The notes: generated by a model not told the origin, from the sequence alone. A DNA stretch of 64,000 nt from JABDMH01 sp050298535 (GCA_050298535.1 JBNKUI010000030.1:124001-188000); one strand, 5' to 3'; positions 37,602 to 47,773 are shown, counted from the stretch's first letter. Numbers and translations are program-made.

Positions 37602-38205
37602 TCACCCCTTGTCCAATTCCTTCTTGATGAGTTGGAGCACTCTTTGGGTTTCTCCAAGAGTATTTTCTAAAAAAAGAATGACCCATTTCCTAGTGTCGTA
37701 TAAATAGTTATGCCAGCTTTGGAATTCTAAATCAGATTTGAGATGGTTAAAGATAAATGGGGCATATCTGTATTTGGGTTTGCGCAGAAATCTTTCATGT
37801 TTGATTTTAACAATTTCATTGAATGTTTCTCCCAAAGTTTCTCTCGCATTTTGCATAGTTAGATACTCGTCTTCAAAAAGATAGACGACTTCAGTTCTCA
37901 GGTCAGCATTTGTCAGGATATCGAAACCGGCATTTTTCGTAGACTCATACCCTACAATCGACAAAATTGGGCTTCCGTGCAACTGGGGTCAAGGCCATGG
38001 AAAAATGATTGTCCAATGAATCGTGATATATCAGTCCATTGTCCAATACGCTACAAATAACTTCACTTGAACGATTACAATTCTGGTAATAACTTATTTC
38101 ATTAATAATCCGTTCGATATTGTCTTCCAGTGTATTCTCTAATTCGATTAACACCTCTCTTTCTTTCGCCCTGTCCTTCCTGTACTTGCCCTGCCTCCGT
38201 TCCAA
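37602..38205 (-). pseudogene. DUF6090 relic in two frames, lacking its N-terminus
   Basis: Two minus-strand frames (38205-37945 and 37982-37602) make one DUF6090 body: 'RKDRAKEREVLIELENTLED' ... 'HFSMALTPVAR' then, after a frameshift near 37980, 'PILSIVGYESTKNAGFDILT' ... 'LDKG'. The membrane segment that should precede 'RKDRAKERE' is absent; instead the sequence upstream belongs to a tail-fibre-like head. It is a fused and broken remnant. Confidence 0.75.
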
Positions 38206-38557
38206 AGAAACTGTTGCCTACCCCACTTGTGTTTTGTTGGCCTGCGTTAGCCCCAAAAAAACTGTTGAAACTTCCTGTATTAAAGAAACCGGCTTGTCTT
38301 CCGAAAAAACTATTCAAATTACCAGACGTTCCAAATTGTCCTGCTCCCGCACCCACGAATGTATTTGAAGAACCACTGGTATTCTTTTCACCAGCATCTC
38401 TACCCAGGAATGTGTTGGCAGTTCCGGACGAATTAGATGTGCCAGAGCCTATCCCTAAAAAACTGTTCGTTGCCGAACAGGATGACGGGCATTGCCCGGC
38501 AAGGTCAACGAATGAGAACCAATAAATAAGGATTAAAAAAAATAACGGATTCTTCAT
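38102..38557 (-). CDS. truncated YadA-head-like surface protein, fused into DUF6090 relic
   Basis: 151 residues: signal peptide (~1-21) and seven 'NSFFGxxAGxxNTSG'-type beta-roll repeats (~30-125), as in the S74 surface proteins, but no neck or chaperone. After 'FFGTEAGQ' the frame runs out of the repeat and translates the DUF6090 relic out of phase until a stop at 38102. Without the chaperone a trimer is unlikely to form. I read it as the 5' remnant of a surface gene joined by recombination to a DUF6090 gene near 38190. It may still be expressed. Confidence 0.65.
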   Translation of the reverse strand: MKNPLFFLILIYWFSFVDLAGQCPSSCSATNSFLGIGSGTSNSSGTANTFLGRDAGEKNTSGSSNTFVGAGAGQFGTSGNLNSFFGRQAGFFNTGSFNSFFGANAGQQNTSGVGNSFFGTEAGQVQEGQGERKRGVNRIREYTGRQYRTDY

Positions 38558-38846
38558 GATTCATAAATCTTTTTACTAATTATTGAAAATAGTAAAAACT
38601 AGTTGGCTAGTTTCAAAAACTCCTATACATGACCCTACGATTATTCCCATTTTGAAAACTCAAGACAATCCATACTTATAATTCCGTAAGGTCTATATGT
38701 TTTCTTTCATTTCTTTCTAATTTCAAAAATACAAGGTATATGTTCTCTTATTTGCCACTGCTTTTCATCAAAATTCACCTAACAATTCAACAAATACCCT
38801 ATCTTAAGAACAGAAGTATAGTATACCTTAATAAACACAGACAGCC

Positions 38847-40127
38847 ATGAAAACAGATCGACTCCGCAGGTCCTTTCTCAAGGACTTCGGCCTGGCCAGT
38901 GCGGCTGGAGCAGGCCTCCTCTCCACTTTTGGTCAACCTTTTACTAAATCTATTGACTCTCAAAGTCTTGCATCAAGTCCTAGTGACTTGAAGATTACCA
39001 AGATATCCACAGCCTTTGCACTGGAATCTCAGCGACGGATGTTCCTGAAAATTGAAACCAATCAGGGCATTACGGGTTACGGTGAAGGTACCGATGCTGT
39101 CGTGGGAGCTCACTACCTGGCTAAGGAACTGGGTGAACAACTCTACGGCAAGAATCCACTGGATGTACACCGACTGTTTGAGGATCTGCGTCGCATGAAT
39201 GGTGCAAATGTTTTCTCAGGAGCTCAGGGAGGCATCTATTTGGGAGTATTGTCTGCTATTGAGATCGCCCTCTGGGACCTGGCAGGAAAAGCGCTTAATC
39301 TTCCGATCTATCGTCTCCTGGGGGGCAAGTTTCGGGATAAACTGCACCTATACACCCACCCTGTAGTCAATGAAGGCACTCCCGAAGAGATCGCAGCATC
39401 TTGTCTGGAGTCCAAGAATCTGGGCTACGACGCAGTCAAGTTTTGGGTAGACTTTGAGGAATTTGGTCCCTTGACAAAAAAAACCGATTTCTATAATCCG
39501 ACGGCCAATTCTCGTGAAATAGAGCGGATTGTGAATACAGTAGCAGCTGTGCGGGAAGCTGTGGGAACGCATATGGAAATCATGATAGAAATGCATACCC
39601 GCTTTGATTTACCCACTAGTGTACGCTTGATCAAGGCCTTTGAACCATTCAATCCTCTATGGGTGGAAGAGCCCGTACCGCCAGAAAACATGGACACCCT
39701 CCGCGAAATCACGCAATCATCCAGCATTCCTATTTGTGTCGGTGAGAATCTGTTTCTTGCGCATCAGTTTCAGACATTATTGGACAAAAAGGCTGCCGAT
39801 ATCATTATGCCCGACATTCAAAAATGTGGAGGCATCGGTGAGGGTCAGCGCATCGCAAATCTCGCACACTTACACTACGTGCCCTTTGCACCGCACCTGG
39901 TTTGTTCACCCCTGGGCATGATGGCTACTGCACATCTTTGTGCCGCAGTACCCAATTTTCTCATGATGGAATATTACAATCACTGGGACTGGGACGGAGT
40001 GCTGGCTGAACCGCTCTCTATTGAAGAGAGCTATCTGACCCTTACCGATAAACCGGGGATTGGAGTAGACTTTATTGAAGAAGGGGTTCGACGGTTCGCC
40101 ACACCGGATATTCCGTTTTTTGAGTAG
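38847..40127 (+). CDS. mandelate racemase/muconate-lactonizing family dehydratase, Tat-exported
   Basis: 426 residues. A twin-arginine signal ('RRSFLKDFGLASAAGAG', ~8-24) precedes an enolase-superfamily fold: N-terminal capping domain (~50-165) and (beta/alpha)7-beta barrel. Metal ligands sit in 'MIEMHTRFD', 'WVEEPVPPE' and 'CVGENLF'; a catalytic His lies in 'APHLVCSPLG'. The layout matches the galactonate-dehydratase-like subgroup acting on acid sugars. One ligand position that is usually Asp is Glu ('IEMH'). Export and the sugar-acid chemistry suggest periplasmic processing of uronate- or aldonate-type substrates; the exact substrate is open. Monocistronic. Confidence 0.88.
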   Translation: MKTDRLRRSFLKDFGLASAAGAGLLSTFGQPFTKSIDSQSLASSPSDLKITKISTAFALESQRRMFLKIETNQGITGYGEGTDAVVGAHYLAKELGEQLYGKNPLDVHRLFEDLRRMNGANVFSGAQGGIYLGVLSAIEIALWDLAGKALNLPIYRLLGGKFRDKLHLYTHPVVNEGTPEEIAASCLESKNLGYDAVKFWVDFEEFGPLTKKTDFYNPTANSREIERIVNTVAAVREAVGTHMEIMIEMHTRFDLPTSVRLIKAFEPFNPLWVEEPVPPENMDTLREITQSSSIPICVGENLFLAHQFQTLLDKKAADIIMPDIQKCGGIGEGQRIANLAHLHYVPFAPHLVCSPLGMMATAHLCAAVPNFLMMEYYNHWDWDGVLAEPLSIEESYLTLTDKPGIGVDFIEEGVRRFATPDIPFFE

Positions 40128-40239
40128 ATCCAAAATAGTATCCCATTTAATGCATTTATGGTTTCATGTAAGTACGTTATATTTTAAAATTGGAGTGATA
40201 CCAAAATCATTGAGTGGGCTGAACACAGAATGACCATAC

Positions 40240-42282
40240 TCAATCCAGCTGGTGATCCGCTAAACCCATTTTCGTTAATATTTCTTCAAATCGGGGATCA
40301 TCGCGAATGGGATCATACCATGGACCTTTTTTAATTACAAACATTTGTAGCAAAGATCGGTCAATAATCGCCTGATTTAATAGTTCGAAGGCCTTATCGT
40401 ATTCTCCCAGAGCTACGTAGATTCGCTCTGATCCCGGCATTCCAGTGGAATCCAATTGACTAATTATATGTCGAGCCTCCTCATCATTACCTTCTAAAGC
40501 GTACGCATATCCTAATTGAGATAGCGAGTAGGGTAGATCCTTTCTCTCCTGTCTCTTGATTCTGTCAATCACTGTAATAAGAGATTGTCCTATTTGCCTC
40601 TTTTCATCTATATCCAGGTTGATCAGCAGGCCCATATGATGCGGACAGTCCTCACCAAATTTATCAATTGTCCTCGCTACCAGATCCCTGGCCTTCTCAT
40701 GGTCCTCATTGAAGTAATACGCCCAAGCCAAATCACAATTTGCAAAATGAGCCTCGGGATCTTTTTTCACCGCCTGTTCTCCAGCCCAAACGCTTTCCTC
40801 CATATCTCCCACGGCCCACATCAGTTGACAATAGGAATCATAAGGCTCCCATGTATTCGGTGCGTCCTTCATGGCCTTTTTCAATTCCGAAATCGCACCC
40901 TTCCAATCCCAATTCTCAAATATCCGGACCATTGCCATTAAATGATGGTCGTCCTTGAAAAAGGGATCTTGATCAATAGCCTTACTTAAATGAAACTTAA
41001 ACTTTTCCAGCTGCTCAATCGGGTTCTCGCTGGTAAATCCCAGAAGAAGATAACTTTCAATTAGAGAAACATGGGCATTCACGAATGTAGAATCCAAAAC
41101 CAATGCTTCAGTAAACAAGTCTACGGCTTCCTGAATATTACGCTCCGATCCTGTGTTAAGCTGAGATCTGCCCTTTAAGTATAAATCATAGGCTACCGGA
41201 TCCAATTCCTGATCATTATGTAGATAATCCTGTACCTCGTCAGATAATGAATGTCTGATCTGACTGGCAATGGTCTCCACCAGATCACTGTACAATGACA
41301 TGATACTGGCAAATTCGGCTTGCGACTCATAAGGGTCATCTAGATACTGCTGGTTTTCAACTTCGATGATCTGAACCCGAATTCTGTACTGATCTCCCGA
41401 TCTAAAAACCGATCCTTCCACTAGAGCATCTACGTTCAACTCCTGACCAATCAAATCCAATGATTTATCAGAGTTTCGATAGTGCGCCATCACCGAATAA
41501 GGTTTCACATTTAGACCTGCTTTTGATAATCGCACGATGATCTCTTCATGAAGTCCTTCGATAATATAGGATTCCTCAGGCGACAAGCCCATTCGATCAT
41601 ACAGTGGTAGCACAGCCAGACTTTCAATTGCATCCTTACCTATTAAAACATTTATTTTGTCCTGAAAAAATGTGAAAATAAATGCTATAACAATACCGGC
41701 AAGTATAATTGACATCGTTAGATGGCGGGACCATTTACTAGGCTCCAACTTACCTTTCAGTTCATGTTTCTTGGGAACAATGGTTTTTCCACCTGAAAGA
41801 GCATATATATTCCTTGGATGTTTATCATTTTTAAAATGAAACATGCCAAGATGCTGCAGATTAAATTCGTGTTTATTTCGAATTTCCTCATACACTTTTC
41901 CTGATATTAGCACAGAACCAGGAATACCCAATGATTCAACACGGGATGCCACATTTACACTATCTCCAATAATGTCCTCCTTTCCGACTACGATGTCTCC
42001 CAAGTGAATGCCAATTCTCACCGGAATGACGGGGTCCGTCTGAAATTGTTCCTGCATCTCTTGTGCGCATCTGACGGCATCCATACAACTATCAAAAATA
42101 CTCAGTGTACCATCACCATAGTACTGAATTATTTCTCCTCTGTTTTGTAACGTCGTCCTTTGAAAGATTTCTCTGTGACGTGTCCGTATGGCAATAGCCT
42201 CACCCTCATCCTCCTGCATGAGCTTGGTATAGCCCTGGATGTCTGTGAACATTATGGCCGCTAATCTATGCGCTCGCGTCAT
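40240..42282 (-). CDS. class III adenylate/guanylate cyclase with TolB-like and TPR domains
   Basis: 680 residues: N-terminal class III nucleotidyl cyclase (~1-165) with metal Asp residues in 'MFTDIQGYT' and 'YYGDGTLSIF' and the 'DSVNVASRVE' segment; a membrane helix (~195-213); a FlgO/TolB-N-like domain (~225-330, 'ESLAVLPLYDR', 'DALVEGSVFRSG'); then TPR repeats (~350-670). The cyclase makes cAMP or cGMP, and the extracytoplasmic TPRs probably sense or bind a partner. No cognate receptor is nearby. It converges on the dehydratase gene. Confidence 0.88.
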   Translation of the reverse strand: MTRAHRLAAIMFTDIQGYTKLMQEDEGEAIAIRTRHREIFQRTTLQNRGEIIQYYGDGTLSIFDSCMDAVRCAQEMQEQFQTDPVIPVRIGIHLGDIVVGKEDIIGDSVNVASRVESLGIPGSVLISGKVYEEIRNKHEFNLQHLGMFHFKNDKHPRNIYALSGGKTIVPKKHELKGKLEPSKWSRHLTMSIILAGIVIAFIFTFFQDKINVLIGKDAIESLAVLPLYDRMGLSPEESYIIEGLHEEIIVRLSKAGLNVKPYSVMAHYRNSDKSLDLIGQELNVDALVEGSVFRSGDQYRIRVQIIEVENQQYLDDPYESQAEFASIMSLYSDLVETIASQIRHSLSDEVQDYLHNDQELDPVAYDLYLKGRSQLNTGSERNIQEAVDLFTEALVLDSTFVNAHVSLIESYLLLGFTSENPIEQLEKFKFHLSKAIDQDPFFKDDHHLMAMVRIFENWDWKGAISELKKAMKDAPNTWEPYDSYCQLMWAVGDMEESVWAGEQAVKKDPEAHFANCDLAWAYYFNEDHEKARDLVARTIDKFGEDCPHHMGLLINLDIDEKRQIGQSLITVIDRIKRQERKDLPYSLSQLGYAYALEGNDEEARHIISQLDSTGMPGSERIYVALGEYDKAFELLNQAIIDRSLLQMFVIKKGPWYDPIRDDPRFEEILTKMGLADHQLD

Positions 42283-42413
42283 TTCAGTTTGGCATACGGT
42301 ATGTTCTCAATGTAATCATTTCTCTGCTCAGTAACTGTCCCCCCCATCCACTTGTTTAGCTTCTATATTATACTTAACTTTTAGAAAGACCCATAATTCG
42401 TAATCAAAAGAGC

Positions 42414-43160
42414 ATGAAAAACCAAGTTAGCACATTCACCTTTCTATTACTTTTTTCATTGTCCATTAATGCACAAGTGGACAGTACAGAAGAATCTCAA
42501 AACTCCACCTTTGGCATCACCCTTACCCAGGAAAACGCCTTTGGATTTTATCCCGTTGTTTATGGAACCATTGGTTTATCACCTGATTTGGACCTCACCT
42601 TTTACGGAGCCATGTGGACTAACCCCAGTTTTGGTTTTCCGCAATCGACTTTTAGTTCAGACATGTGGCTAGAAAATAGTTTTGGTTTAGGATTTCATGC
42701 CATGAATGGTAGCGTTTATATCAATCCTTCCATTGGTTTCACACATGGTAAATTTCTTTCTGGAGGAGATCAAAGCGTGGCCTTTGAAGGAATAGTTCCA
42801 AGTCTATCCCTTTATATGAATCAAGGATCTTTTGAGTCCGAAATTTATGTGTCGCTATATAGCCATTTAAGAGATGAAGTTACCGACCCAGTAAATAGAA
42901 GTACGGCAGGTATGTTATTTTATTGGTTTACTCCAGGATTCTGGATTAGCAACCGTATATCACTTGGCATGCATTATGAGGCCCTTTTCTTAAAATTCGG
43001 CGAAGGCTCGTTAGACAGTTCCTACCAGTGGTTAGGCCCCTATATTAAATTACGTACGAATGGAAAATATGATTTTCGATTTATGGCAGGACCGAACTTG
43101 AAAAAAGGGATATATGCAGATGAATTCTATAAATTGACGGTTAATATTCCCCTTGAATAA
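42414..43160 (+). CDS. putative outer-membrane beta-barrel protein (DUF6733-like)
   Basis: 248 residues with a signal peptide (~1-20) and alternating hydrophobic/aromatic beta strands throughout ('GITLTQENAFGFYPVVYGTI', 'DLTFYGAMWTNPSFGF'), ending in a strand. I believe it belongs to the uncharacterised DUF6733 group, though I cannot verify that here. Probably a small beta-barrel. Its stop overlaps the ATG of the following TPR gene by one base, so the three genes to 44770 are likely one operon. Confidence 0.75.
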   Translation: MKNQVSTFTFLLLFSLSINAQVDSTEESQNSTFGITLTQENAFGFYPVVYGTIGLSPDLDLTFYGAMWTNPSFGFPQSTFSSDMWLENSFGLGFHAMNGSVYINPSIGFTHGKFLSGGDQSVAFEGIVPSLSLYMNQGSFESEIYVSLYSHLRDEVTDPVNRSTAGMLFYWFTPGFWISNRISLGMHYEALFLKFGEGSLDSSYQWLGPYIKLRTNGKYDFRFMAGPNLKKGIYADEFYKLTVNIPLE

Positions 43161-43966
43161 TGCAATTGCTTAGAATCGAAGAAATATCAGGGCATATAAG
43201 ATCAAAGGGCGTTCTACCGTTTTTCCTCTTGCTTCTTACTTCATCTTATCAAATAACGCTAAAGGCTCAAGATGTGGCAGAGTTGGCCATGCGTGCACGA
43301 ATCAATCTTTACGACAAATGGAACTTTGACAGTGTCGAGTATTATTTTGGTCGAATCATTGACAAAAAGTACACTCCTGCTTTTGCATACTCGGATTACG
43401 GTTGGTATCTGTTACTCAAAGACCAGAATGAAAGAGGGCTAGAGTCAATTCGTAGAGCTGCTGAGATGGATCCAGCTGACGTACAACTCACCACCTGGTA
43501 CAGCTGGGCACTACTCTGGAATAATGAATTAACGAAAGCTAGACATTGGATTGATCGGGCTCTGAAAATGGACCCTAAAAATGGAGAAGCATTACATGTT
43601 GCCAGCCGGATAGCGTTGGAACAAACAAATTATGAAGAGGCTTTAAAGTATGCAAAATTGGCTGCTGCTAACTCACCATCGTGGAGAGCCATATTACCCA
43701 TGGTGTATGCTAAGATGGGTGAGCCGGAGCAGGCATTGACCTGGGCTCAAAATTTTGCGGATGAAAAGCAGGCTCAAGATTATTGGATGCTTATGGAAAC
43801 GTATCTCTATTTAGATATGTATGAAAAAGCGCTGGAGTTTCTAGAACTAGCCTATAATACCAGATATCCCTTCATGCCATGGTTGCGCGTAGAACCGGGT
43901 CTCAGGAGTTTGCAAGAGTATCCACTTTATAGAAAAATAGTAGCAGAGTTGCGGCCTCAGAAATAA
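43160..43966 (+). CDS. secreted TPR-repeat protein, paralog 1
   Basis: 268 residues: signal-like segment (~18-36, 'VLPFFLLLLTSSYQITLKAQ') and five or six tetratricopeptide repeats ('WIDRALKMDPKNGEALHVAS', 'EALKYAKLAAANSP'), a protein-protein interaction solenoid in the periplasm. Its ATG overlaps the previous stop. It is clearly related to the next gene ('MRARINLYDKWNFDSVEYYF' against 'NRARINLYQTWNFDSSEYYW'), so a tandem duplication. Partner unknown; operon context suggests the beta-barrel protein upstream. Confidence 0.8.
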   Translation: MQLLRIEEISGHIRSKGVLPFFLLLLTSSYQITLKAQDVAELAMRARINLYDKWNFDSVEYYFGRIIDKKYTPAFAYSDYGWYLLLKDQNERGLESIRRAAEMDPADVQLTTWYSWALLWNNELTKARHWIDRALKMDPKNGEALHVASRIALEQTNYEEALKYAKLAAANSPSWRAILPMVYAKMGEPEQALTWAQNFADEKQAQDYWMLMETYLYLDMYEKALEFLELAYNTRYPFMPWLRVEPGLRSLQEYPLYRKIVAELRPQK

Positions 43967-43999
43967 TAAATCTGGAGCCCGCAGATAAACAAATAAGTT

Positions 44000-44770
44000 A
44001 TGCCGTATTCACCGATTCTTTTTAAGATCTCTCTTTTTCTCCTACCATTAATGCCATTTGATGTAGCCATAGCTCAGAATGTTGAATCTCTGGCCAACCG
44101 TGCCAGAATAAATCTTTATCAAACTTGGAACTTCGACAGTTCAGAATACTATTGGGGTAAAATTATTGATCAGGAAGACACACCCGCTTTTGCATATGCT
44201 GACTATGGATGGTATTTGATGATAAAGCAAAACGGACAAGAGAAAGGACTAAGTTATATCAGGAAAGCCGTGGATATGGCACCTGATGAAAAGCAAATGT
44301 TAACCTGGTATGGTTGGGCACTAATGGTTAAGGATGTAGATGAAAGTAAAATTTGGATAGACAAAGCATTGGACCTTGATCCCGAGTATGGGGAGGCCCT
44401 TCAAGTTTCTGCCAGAATAGCCGCTATAAAGAATAACAAGGCACAAGCAATCATGCTAGCAGACCTAGCAGCCCAAAAAGACCCTACATTCCGTTGCATC
44501 ATTCCATTGATTTATGCAGAAGTTGGTGACCGGGAAAAGGCAATACAATGGATAGATAATCTTTCAGAAAAACCAAAAGGATTTGACTTGTGGTTGCTAA
44601 TGGAAACTTATGGAGCACTTAAAATGGATCGAGAAGCCCTTGATTACTTGCAAAAATCTTTTGATGCCAGATTTCCCTATGTACCCTGGATTGATTTGAT
44701 TCCGGGAGTTCAACATCTGTATAAATATGACGAGTATAAAGCGATTAAAACTGCTTTAGATCTACCATAA
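44000..44770 (+). CDS. secreted TPR-repeat protein, paralog 2
   Basis: 256 residues, the second copy of the tandem TPR pair: signal peptide (~1-26) and TPR solenoid ('WIDKALDLDPEYGEALQVSA'). It keeps the opening 'NFDSSEYYWGKIID' and the closing 'FDARFPYVPW' shared with paralog 1. 33 bp separate the two genes, fitting co-transcription. Same unknown role as its neighbour. Confidence 0.8.
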   Translation: MPYSPILFKISLFLLPLMPFDVAIAQNVESLANRARINLYQTWNFDSSEYYWGKIIDQEDTPAFAYADYGWYLMIKQNGQEKGLSYIRKAVDMAPDEKQMLTWYGWALMVKDVDESKIWIDKALDLDPEYGEALQVSARIAAIKNNKAQAIMLADLAAQKDPTFRCIIPLIYAEVGDREKAIQWIDNLSEKPKGFDLWLLMETYGALKMDREALDYLQKSFDARFPYVPWIDLIPGVQHLYKYDEYKAIKTALDLP

Positions 44771-44840
44771 TTAGAAGGCAAAGATCACTCGTTTTACGAA
44801 AACTTTCTTTAAGTTGTAGGTGCTACAATCAAAGTGAAAT

Positions 44841-45578
44841 ATGTACAAATTACTCGCGATTCCGATTTTTGTGTTTTTCGTTATCACTGTTTACAGTCAA
44901 AACACCTCGATGGGAGGGGCTGCTACCTCCCTTTTCAATGGGAAGGATCTCACGGGCTGGAAGATACCAGAAGGGGACAATGGACACTGGAAAGTGATGG
45001 ATGGTGTCATCGATTATGATGCCGAAAGTGAAGCTACGGACGATAAAAACCTCTGGACGGAAAAAGTGTACAAAGATTTCACCCTGAAAGTGGATTGGCG
45101 TCTCAAGGCTACTCCCTATAAAAACCCGAATGTACGTCTCGTACTTCCTGACGGCACAAATAAGCTTGATGAAAATGGTGACGAAATTCGTATGCTAGTG
45201 CCTGACTCAGATTCGGGTATATTATTAAGAGGAATGAGTAAATCGCAAGTCAATATATGGTGTTGGCCCATTGGCTCCGGTGAAGTATACGGATATCGTA
45301 CGGATCATGATATGCCGGCTGAGGTACTTCGTGGTGTGACTCCTACGACCCATGCAGACCACCAGATTGGTGAATGGAATACGTTTGTGATCACGATGAG
45401 AGGTGATCGTCTTACTGTTGAGCTCAATGGTATTACCGTCATTGAGGGAGCTCAGCTACCCGGCATCCCTGCAGAAGGGCCCATCGGCTTACAACACCAT
45501 GGTGCTAAAAGAGATGGCGAATGGGTAAGTCCTCCCAGTTTGGTACAATTCCGCAATATTGAAATTCGTGAGCTCTAG
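44841..45578 (+). CDS. 3-keto-disaccharide hydrolase domain (DUF1080) protein, secreted
   Basis: 245 residues: signal peptide (~1-19) then one DUF1080 beta-sandwich with the typical opening 'LFNGKDLTGWKIPEG', the middle 'DSGILLRGMSK' and the closing 'GPIGLQHHGAKRDGEWVSPP' followed by 'VQFRNIEIREL'. The family cleaves 3-keto-glycosides, products of FAD- or NAD-dependent 3-oxidation of sugars. Acts in the periplasm. The oxidoreductase/isomerase pair at 60.7-62.9 kb belongs to family types that often accompany DUF1080 proteins, but it is 15 kb away. Confidence 0.9.
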   Translation: MYKLLAIPIFVFFVITVYSQNTSMGGAATSLFNGKDLTGWKIPEGDNGHWKVMDGVIDYDAESEATDDKNLWTEKVYKDFTLKVDWRLKATPYKNPNVRLVLPDGTNKLDENGDEIRMLVPDSDSGILLRGMSKSQVNIWCWPIGSGEVYGYRTDHDMPAEVLRGVTPTTHADHQIGEWNTFVITMRGDRLTVELNGITVIEGAQLPGIPAEGPIGLQHHGAKRDGEWVSPPSLVQFRNIEIREL

Positions 45579-46191
45579 GAAGCGGTTGAAAAATCGGGTT
45601 TTATGCTGTAGCTGACGGCCGCTGAGACTGACGATTCGAGATCGAAGGAGGAGGCTCCAAAACAAGGCTAAGTCGGGGACAACTTGCCGGTGAGATCTGT
45701 ACCCTTTACAGGTCCTCTAGACATTCCCACATCTGTTCTGGATCTTCATCCTTATATAAAATCGGGTGATCTAGCCTTTACTGACCCTCCCGGCGAATAA
45801 AAATAATCATCTCCCATCAGGACATGACCACCTTCTCAATACACGTATAGTTGTAACGTTTTTTATTCACGAACAAAATCAACAGTCATGAAAAAAGTAT
45901 TTGAGAATTACAACACAGCCATGTCCTGGATCGCATTAAATGCCATCACAAAGACACACCTAATGATCCTGCGCGAAGAGCTTACGCTAAATTTTCGATC
46001 AACCGGAGCGTATTTTATTCATACCATCATTTCAGACTCATAATCGCCTATGGACTATGCATATTTTGAGATGACGGTCACACCCCGAGACCTCTCTATT
46101 TCCAACCCATCAATCTCCATTGACTCACTTCTTAATAAGCTGGAAGGGCCTATCGGGTATACCTCTACCCTATCTAACATAGTTTTATTTC
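45579..46191. other. intergenic; one short ORF of doubtful status
   Basis: A 51-codon frame (45888-46043, +) starts 'MKKVFENYNTAMSW' and has no recognisable domain. A faint REP-like trace (GCTGACGGCC...ACTGACGATTCGAG) is at 45611-45644. The motif 'GGCGAATAAAAA' at about 45792 recurs at 36781 near the solo REP hairpin. Confidence 0.4.
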
Positions 46192-47625
46192 CTACAAGAT
46201 AGGACTGAAGACCCGTGCCATCCCCTCCAGGATCTTGGTGCGATGTCCCCGGTTTTTCACATCTTCTTCCGTGTACAACTGACTCATAGAGCAATACGAA
46301 AGAAAATGATTTTTCAACTCCCGTGTGAGATCTTCATCATAGATCAAGACATTCACTTCAAAGTTTTGCTCGAAACTTCTAATATCCAGGTTAGCAGTTC
46401 CTATTGAGGCAATTTCATCATCTACCAGAACCATTTTACAGTGTAGGAATCCTTTATCAAATAAATAGACTTTTATGTTTGCTTTGATTAATTCTGGCAA
46501 GTATGAACGTATGGTCCATTCTACCAATTTAGAATCCGAATATTTTGGAAGAAGAAGACGTACCTCTTTACCGCTAATGGCTGCGGTCTTCAATGCCAGG
46601 AGAATAGCTTCACCGGGAATCACATATGAATTTGCAATATACACGTATTTATTGGCCCGATTGATCAGCTGAAAATACTGTTGTTGTACACTTGAAAAAC
46701 TATTATCAGGTCCACTATGTACTATTTGGGCCACCGTATCACCTACCTTTTTAGGTATGGGGAAAAAATCCTGATCCAGCAATTCTCCATTATCATTCCC
46801 ATAGTACCAATCCATCAGGAAAACCGCATTAAGGCCAGCTACTGCCGGTCCTTCCAACTGTAAATGAATATCATACCAATCCCCCAGATCAGGATCTCCT
46901 TTAATATACTTATCAGTGACATTGATTCCTCCCGTGAATCCTATCTCACCATCTACAATGACAATCTTTCGATGATTCCGAAAATTCAGAGTGCTATCGA
47001 TGCGTTTCGAAATTATGGGAAGATAGCAAGCATGCTCCACGCCCGCCTGGTCCAGGCGCTTACGATAGGAACGACTTAAGCCAAAGCTTCCTAATCCATC
47101 ATAGATCAGTCTGATCTTGACACCCTGATGTGTCTTACGTTTAAAAATATCTAAAAACCTTTCTGTGAGATCTCCCTCTTCAAAAATGTAATACTGGACA
47201 TGAATAAAATGCTTGGCACTTTCCATGGCTTCAAAAATGGCTTCAAAAGTGAGTGATCCATTGTACAGAGGCTTTATCTGATTACCCTGAGTAGCGACAA
47301 AAGTAGAATTGATCCGTATCAGTCTTTCCAGTTGAGCTTCTGCAATGCTCCAGCCTGACTTGTCTGCAGCAAATTGAGATTCCTGCATGGCAGTAATCTT
47401 TTGGTGATATGACTTGACATGCTTTCTGGCACTCTTCTTATTAAATTTTAGTCGACGTCTATTTATCCCCACCACGTAGTACATGAATATCCCTATAAAT
47501 GGAATTGTCAAGATCGCAATTAGCCATGCCAGTGTTTTCACCGGCCGTTCACCTGTGAGAATCAGATGGTACAGCGCATATAATACCAATCCAATGTAGA
47601 CGATCGTGCCGAGGATGTATATCAT
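46192..47625 (-). CDS. cls: cardiolipin synthase (phospholipase D superfamily)
   Basis: 477 residues: two N-terminal membrane helices (~5-25 and ~33-55), then two PLD domains with HKD motifs 'HRKIVIVD' followed by 'GFTGGIN' (~220) and 'HCKMVLVD' followed by 'GTANLD' (~395-402). This is the bacterial ClsA type, which makes cardiolipin from two phosphatidylglycerol molecules at the inner membrane. Length is typical. Divergent from the coiled-coil secreted protein. Assignment is solid at family level. Confidence 0.93.
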   Translation of the reverse strand: MIYILGTIVYIGLVLYALYHLILTGERPVKTLAWLIAILTIPFIGIFMYYVVGINRRRLKFNKKSARKHVKSYHQKITAMQESQFAADKSGWSIAEAQLERLIRINSTFVATQGNQIKPLYNGSLTFEAIFEAMESAKHFIHVQYYIFEEGDLTERFLDIFKRKTHQGVKIRLIYDGLGSFGLSRSYRKRLDQAGVEHACYLPIISKRIDSTLNFRNHRKIVIVDGEIGFTGGINVTDKYIKGDPDLGDWYDIHLQLEGPAVAGLNAVFLMDWYYGNDNGELLDQDFFPIPKKVGDTVAQIVHSGPDNSFSSVQQQYFQLINRANKYVYIANSYVIPGEAILLALKTAAISGKEVRLLLPKYSDSKLVEWTIRSYLPELIKANIKVYLFDKGFLHCKMVLVDDEIASIGTANLDIRSFEQNFEVNVLIYDEDLTRELKNHFLSYCSMSQLYTEEDVKNRGHRTKILEGMARVFSPIL

Positions 47626-47773
47626 GTAACAATATACTACTAATACCCGCCATTTGTTTTGTTGCAGTCATCACACTACAATTGGACCCTTCCTGCGTTC
47701 GAACAAATCAAGGTCCGAAGTGGTAAGAAGCATGAAACCTACAAACTCATCATCAAGAAAATTAACAAGAATC

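Noticed and set aside
45611..45644. Further REP-like copy
   Set aside because: Only short pieces of the core (GCTGACGGCC, ACTGACGATTCG) are there, without the paired arms or the CGTCAGTAC end.
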